The notes under the pieces are model-generated. The model was given only the letters and a program-made list of their open reading frames with translations, was not told the DNA's origin and did not search any database. Below are positions 60,494 to 64,000 of a stretch of DNA of 64,000 bases, in pieces. Numbering within the stretch: position 1 is the stretch's first letter; every line of letters begins with the position of its first letter. Source of the DNA: Galbibacter mesophilus (GTDB taxonomy: Bacteria > Bacteroidota > Bacteroidia > Flavobacteriales > Flavobacteriaceae); the NCBI RefSeq assembly GCF_023721415.1, contig NZ_JAMQVC010000002.1:124001-188000 (forward strand). Direction: 5' to 3'. Position numbers and translations under genes: made by a program.

Positions 60494-62347
60494 ATGAACA
60501 AAAGAGTTATTTCTCTTTGTGCGCTAGGAATATTGTGTTCCATTGCCAACGCACAAGAAAAAAAGCAAGAAGAGGTTGAACAGCTGGAAGAGGTGGTTGT
60601 CTCTGATTCTCGATTTGAACTGAAACGTGAAAACTCCGGTAAAACGGTAATTACCATTTCTCAGGAGGAATTACAACGAAATCAAGGAAGGTCGGTTGCT
60701 GAAGTGATTAACACAAAAAGTGGCATTGAAATTAATGGAAGCCGAAGTAATGCCGGACAAAATCTAGGGACTTATGTACGTGGTGGAAATAACCGTCAAG
60801 TATTGGTGTTGGTTGACGGGATTCAAGTAAGCGATCCGTCATCATTGGCGAACGATTTCGATTTACGTTTACTGGATTTAAATCAGATTGAATCAATAGA
60901 AATAGTAAAAGGGGCTGCCAGTACTTTATATGGTAATAGAGCTGCTACGGCAGTAATCAATATTACAACCAAAAATGCAGGCGCTAAAAAGATAGCTGCT
61001 AATTTTGAGAGTAGTATCGGTTCCAATCAATCTTCAGAAGAAAGTGATTACAATCTAACAGATTTTTCCAATAGGGCATCCGTTAATGGAACTTTAGGCA
61101 AATTTACTTACTTGGCAGGATTTGGAAATCAATATACAGACGGACTTTCAGCAGTTATTGGGGAAGAGAAAGACCCTTTTAACCGCATTAACTCTAATGT
61201 TAATTTGGGCTATCAATTTTCTGAAAAATTTTCATTTAAAGTATTGGGATATTACGACAAGTTTAAAGCTGCTTTCGATAGTTCCTTGCCTTTAATGGAT
61301 ACCGATGATTATTCAGAAAGCGAGCAATTTAGAGTAGCTATAAGTCCGGAATATAAATACACCAATGGTAGTGTAACATTGAATGCTGCTTATAACACTA
61401 TAGATAGGGATGTATATTCGGCTTATCCAAACTCGTACGGAGCTAAAAGTACAGTTGTGGATTTGTTCAATAAATATAACTTCAGTGATCAATTCTATAC
61501 TATTATCGGACTTAACTATATTAAAAATGAAGCCGTTTTAGGCGCGGACACCGATTTTAGTATTACCGATCCTTATGCCAATGTGGTTTGGGTTTCAGAA
61601 TTTGGACTGAATGTAAATGCGGGTGGACGTATGAATAATCACAGTGAATACGGGAATCATTTTACGTATAATTTAAATCCGTCTTACACATTAAAATTCG
61701 ATCAGGATTATGTTAAGTTTTTCGGGTCGTACAGCACATCGTACATTGCACCCACGCTACCACAATTGTTCGGTGCTTTTGGTGCCAATCCCGATTTAGA
61801 GCCAGAAGAAGATAGAACTATTGAAGGTGGAGCAGAATACAACACAGATGTTTTTAGGTTAAGTGCTTTGTATTTTAATAGGTTTGAAGAAAATTTTATT
61901 GCTTATACTGATATCGGTTATGTAAATTCTGAAGAAGATTTTACGGTTCACGGAGTGGAGGTAGAAACTTCTCTTACCCCCATTGAGTCATTGATTATAG
62001 ATGCCAATTACACTTTTACAGAAAATAGGGATAAGGTGGCCTTACGTATTCCAAAGCATAAAGCGAATGCCAGTATTCAGTATGAGTTATTTACAAAAAC
62101 AAACTTTGGATTACAGTATCAATATACAGGAGAGCGATTAGACATTCAGTATAATCCAGACTTTACTTCTCAAAATGTTGAGTTGGATGCATTTTCATTA
62201 CTGAATTTTAATGTAAACCATAGTTTCTCTGAGAAGTTTACGGTGTTTGTAAACTTTGATAATATTCTTAATGAAGACTACGAAGAAATTTTAGGGTACA
62301 CTACCCGCGGAAGAAATATAAGAGCTGGCTTTAGGTTAGGTTTGTAG
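60494..62347 (+). CDS. btuB: TonB-dependent outer membrane receptor for cobalamin
   Basis: A 617-residue receptor, near the length of E. coli BtuB. It has a signal peptide (about 1-20, ending ANAQ), a TonB box-like LEEVVVSDSR, the plug domain (GRSVAEVINTKSGIEINGSR, QVLVLVDGIQVSDPSS, IEIVKGAASTLYGNRAATAV) and a barrel ending in an aromatic-poor FRLGL. The cobalamin riboswitch in its leader and the divergent btuFCD genes define its substrate with good confidence. A terminator pair follows at 62357 and 62408. Confidence 0.93.
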   Translation: MNKRVISLCALGILCSIANAQEKKQEEVEQLEEVVVSDSRFELKRENSGKTVITISQEELQRNQGRSVAEVINTKSGIEINGSRSNAGQNLGTYVRGGNNRQVLVLVDGIQVSDPSSLANDFDLRLLDLNQIESIEIVKGAASTLYGNRAATAVINITTKNAGAKKIAANFESSIGSNQSSEESDYNLTDFSNRASVNGTLGKFTYLAGFGNQYTDGLSAVIGEEKDPFNRINSNVNLGYQFSEKFSFKVLGYYDKFKAAFDSSLPLMDTDDYSESEQFRVAISPEYKYTNGSVTLNAAYNTIDRDVYSAYPNSYGAKSTVVDLFNKYNFSDQFYTIIGLNYIKNEAVLGADTDFSITDPYANVVWVSEFGLNVNAGGRMNNHSEYGNHFTYNLNPSYTLKFDQDYVKFFGSYSTSYIAPTLPQLFGAFGANPDLEPEEDRTIEGGAEYNTDVFRLSALYFNRFEENFIAYTDIGYVNSEEDFTVHGVEVETSLTPIESLIIDANYTFTENRDKVALRIPKHKANASIQYELFTKTNFGLQYQYTGERLDIQYNPDFTSQNVELDAFSLLNFNVNHSFSEKFTVFVNFDNILNEDYEEILGYTTRGRNIRAGFRLGL

Positions 62348-62356
62348 TAGAAAATG

Positions 62357-62393
62357 AAAGGGCGTAAGCTTTGGCTTACACCCTTTGTTTTTT
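62357..62393 (+). terminator. Intrinsic terminator of btuB
   Basis: AAAGGGcGTAAGC (62357-62369) pairs with GCTTACaCCCTTT (62374-62386), followed by a T-run. Confidence 0.75.
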
Positions 62394-62407
62394 ACAGTTG
62401 GTTGACG

Positions 62408-62438
62408 AAAAGCCCCGATTTATCGGGGCTTTTTTTTA
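62408..62438. terminator. Bidirectional terminator between convergent btuB and S41 protease genes
   Basis: AAAAGCCCCGATTTATCGGG continues into a mirrored GCTTTTTTTT. It lies right at the stop of the S41 gene and can serve both convergent genes. Confidence 0.8.
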
Positions 62439-63941
62439 GTTTGCCCCACCTGCTAATTGTTCATCTGAAGGTAAGATGTACATTTCCTTAGAGAATTTTT
62501 TAGGCTTTAAATTTGATAAGGTTTTAAAAGTTTTCAGACCCTTAAACTGCTGTGTTCCTTTCGCGTTCATACCTGCTATGTCGTCTAATGTTACTCTTAA
62601 TAAAACTTCATTGGTATCACCAAAGGGCAAAATATTTGCGGCAAAAGCAGCTTCTTCAATAGTTATATCTGGATCGAAACCATCATCATAATCGTTCTCA
62701 TTCTGGCTGTTGAATATTTGGAATACAATGGGTTGCATTCCGAAGCTATGATTTGGATTTCTGTTTTCGCTATTTGTATAAGGAGCACCCGAATCGTAGA
62801 CCGTAATAGAGCCTTCATTTTTACCTGTAGTTGTTTCGCCTATCAATCTTACAGGCATAAAAGGTAACAAACCATTTATGATCATTTCACTGGCAGAAGC
62901 AGTGCTGTTTGAACCAATTACGTATAACCTATTCAATGTGGTTAACCTATTCATAGGAATGTTTTCGCCTGTATATTCGAAGGTGGATTTATCGAACAAA
63001 AATACTTCATCAAAGAACGGATAAGCGAATCCTTCTTCTTCATCTCGTTTAGAGTTGTATTGCAGGTTAGCAAAAACAGTGTTTGTAGATCTGTTTCCGT
63101 CAATCATACTTGCCAAAAGAGCAGCTGTTAAAACAGAACCTCCTCCATTATAGCGTAAATCCAAAATCAATTCGTTAATACCCTCAGCTTTAAAATTGGC
63201 AAAAACATCATTGAGTTCACTATGGTAAGTTCCGACAAAACTGTTATAAACTAAATAACCGATTTTTTTGCCATTTTCTTCAATTATAGAATGAAAATGC
63301 ACTGGGTTTTCGTTCAGCTGAACGGCCGTAAGATTTATATCTGAACTTCCTTTCACAAAACTTCCACCTTCAACCGTCCCTATTCCAATAGAAACATTGG
63401 GACTGGTTGGTGATAATAATTCATTGGCTTCACTAAATTCGTCAATGGTAAGTTCAATCCCATTCACTTTATAAATTAAATCCCCGCGTTTAACTCCGGC
63501 TTGTTCGGCAGGGGAATTTGGAATGACGTACGAAACAAAAACTACTGCCAAACCATCTCCGTCAGCTTGAATAATTTTTGGTTTTATGTTCAATCCAAAA
63601 GATTCAGAAATTCCAGCGAAAGCATTTTGTTGTTCTTCTACATCTTCAATAAACCATGAGAAGTCATCTTCTTTACTGAAAACAAGAGCGTTAAAAAGAT
63701 CTTCAGGAGTGGAATAACTGTTAAGAAAGTTGAAATAAGAATTTTGATTATCATTTTTAGAATCGGCTAAATCGGCTACTTGATCTTGGTAGTAATACCA
63801 ATAATTCATTCCTTCCCAAACAAAATCATTTATTTCGTTATCAAGAGTAGTAGGACCAGAAGCGTCATCATCATTACTACAGCTGTAGGTAAAAATCAAA
63901 GCAAAAATTAGTGCCCATTTTAAATTAAAGAGCTTTTTCAT
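62436..63941 (-). CDS. S41 family carboxy-terminal processing-type protease lipoprotein
   Basis: A 501-residue lipoprotein (ALIFALIFTYSC, lipobox Cys at about 21). A PDZ domain (about 110-215, RGDLIYKVNGIELTIDEF) is followed by the tail-specific protease core: ELILDLRYNGGGSVLTAALL, the Ser region GSNSTASASEMIINGLLPFM (key part NSTASASEMI) and the Lys in GETTTGKNEGSI. It degrades or processes periplasmic or surface proteins in the S41 manner. It ends at a bidirectional terminator. Its 5' end lies in the window; the next 59 bp hold nothing recognisable. Confidence 0.9.
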   Translation of the reverse strand: MKKLFNLKWALIFALIFTYSCSNDDDASGPTTLDNEINDFVWEGMNYWYYYQDQVADLADSKNDNQNSYFNFLNSYSTPEDLFNALVFSKEDDFSWFIEDVEEQQNAFAGISESFGLNIKPKIIQADGDGLAVVFVSYVIPNSPAEQAGVKRGDLIYKVNGIELTIDEFSEANELLSPTSPNVSIGIGTVEGGSFVKGSSDINLTAVQLNENPVHFHSIIEENGKKIGYLVYNSFVGTYHSELNDVFANFKAEGINELILDLRYNGGGSVLTAALLASMIDGNRSTNTVFANLQYNSKRDEEEGFAYPFFDEVFLFDKSTFEYTGENIPMNRLTTLNRLYVIGSNSTASASEMIINGLLPFMPVRLIGETTTGKNEGSITVYDSGAPYTNSENRNPNHSFGMQPIVFQIFNSQNENDYDDGFDPDITIEEAAFAANILPFGDTNEVLLRVTLDDIAGMNAKGTQQFKGLKTFKTLSNLKPKKFSKEMYILPSDEQLAGGAN

Positions 63942-64000
63942 AGTGTATTTTTTAAAAATTATAATCAGTCAACTTAGGCTTTCAGTCGCTTAACTTATTA

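Noticed and set aside
1-64000. CRISPR array, prophage, IS element or rRNA operon
   Set aside because: No regularly spaced repeats, phage structural genes, transposase genes or rRNA sequence were found; the only mobile candidate is the GIY-YIG cassette and its relatives.

Overview
The window is AT-rich DNA from a member of the Flavobacteriaceae (Bacteroidota), probably marine. The lineage shows in gldI, a SusC/SusD polysaccharide locus, the crtI-crtB-crtZ-crtY carotenoid order, a single-chain 1219-residue PurL, and repeated Bacteroidota-type promoters (TAnnTTTG, once with TTG 21 bp upstream). The species cannot be named from this sequence alone.

Layout, left to right. 1-1044: start of a prolyl oligopeptidase gene, a structured intergenic region and tRNA-Arg(ACG) with a nearby copy of its 3' end. 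1146-4653: a sulfur module (Crp/Fnr regulator, split YeeE/YedE, metallo-beta-lactamase/rhodanese fusion, small membrane protein). 4655-10393: clpS, prmA, tpiA, a DoxX-type membrane protein and a DUF1599 protein on the minus strand, then folP and the diadenylate cyclase cdaA on the plus strand. 10711-14718: a carotenoid operon behind a perfect 10-bp inverted repeat. 15015-24171 (minus): a HerA-like ATPase, DUF192 lipoprotein, lgt, yidD, a higBA toxin-antitoxin pair, uvrB, a cyclophilin-FKBP fusion, gldI and nrnA. 24249-34206: phoD-like, ndk, DUF721, endonuclease I, a GDSL hydrolase, purL and an acyl-CoA synthetase. 34745-41222: a MarR-controlled beta-oxidation operon (bifunctional hydratase/dehydrogenase, thiolase, acyl-CoA dehydrogenase), interrupted by a GIY-YIG nuclease gene. 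44185-57033: a SusCD polysaccharide locus with a GH144-type endo-glucanase, a GH3 beta-glucosidase, two esterases, a formylglycine-type sulfatase and an EEP-fold hydrolase. 57043-62347: a vitamin B12 uptake locus (btuD-btuC-btuF divergent from a cobalamin riboswitch and btuB). 62436-63941: an S41 protease lipoprotein.

The most unusual material is non-coding or at gene edges. The GIY-YIG gene is bracketed by 23-bp inverted repeats that differ at one position, giving a 374-bp cassette between two beta-oxidation genes. Two shorter nuclease-less versions of the inverted pair lie in the polysaccharide locus, one of them with a second hairpin repeat nested in both arms. A separate bipartite hairpin element occurs at 14832-14972 and 34319-34488. 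Two genes, yidD and btuD, have no ATG, GTG or TTG where their conserved N-termini begin. I saw no CRISPR array, prophage, IS transposase or rRNA operon.
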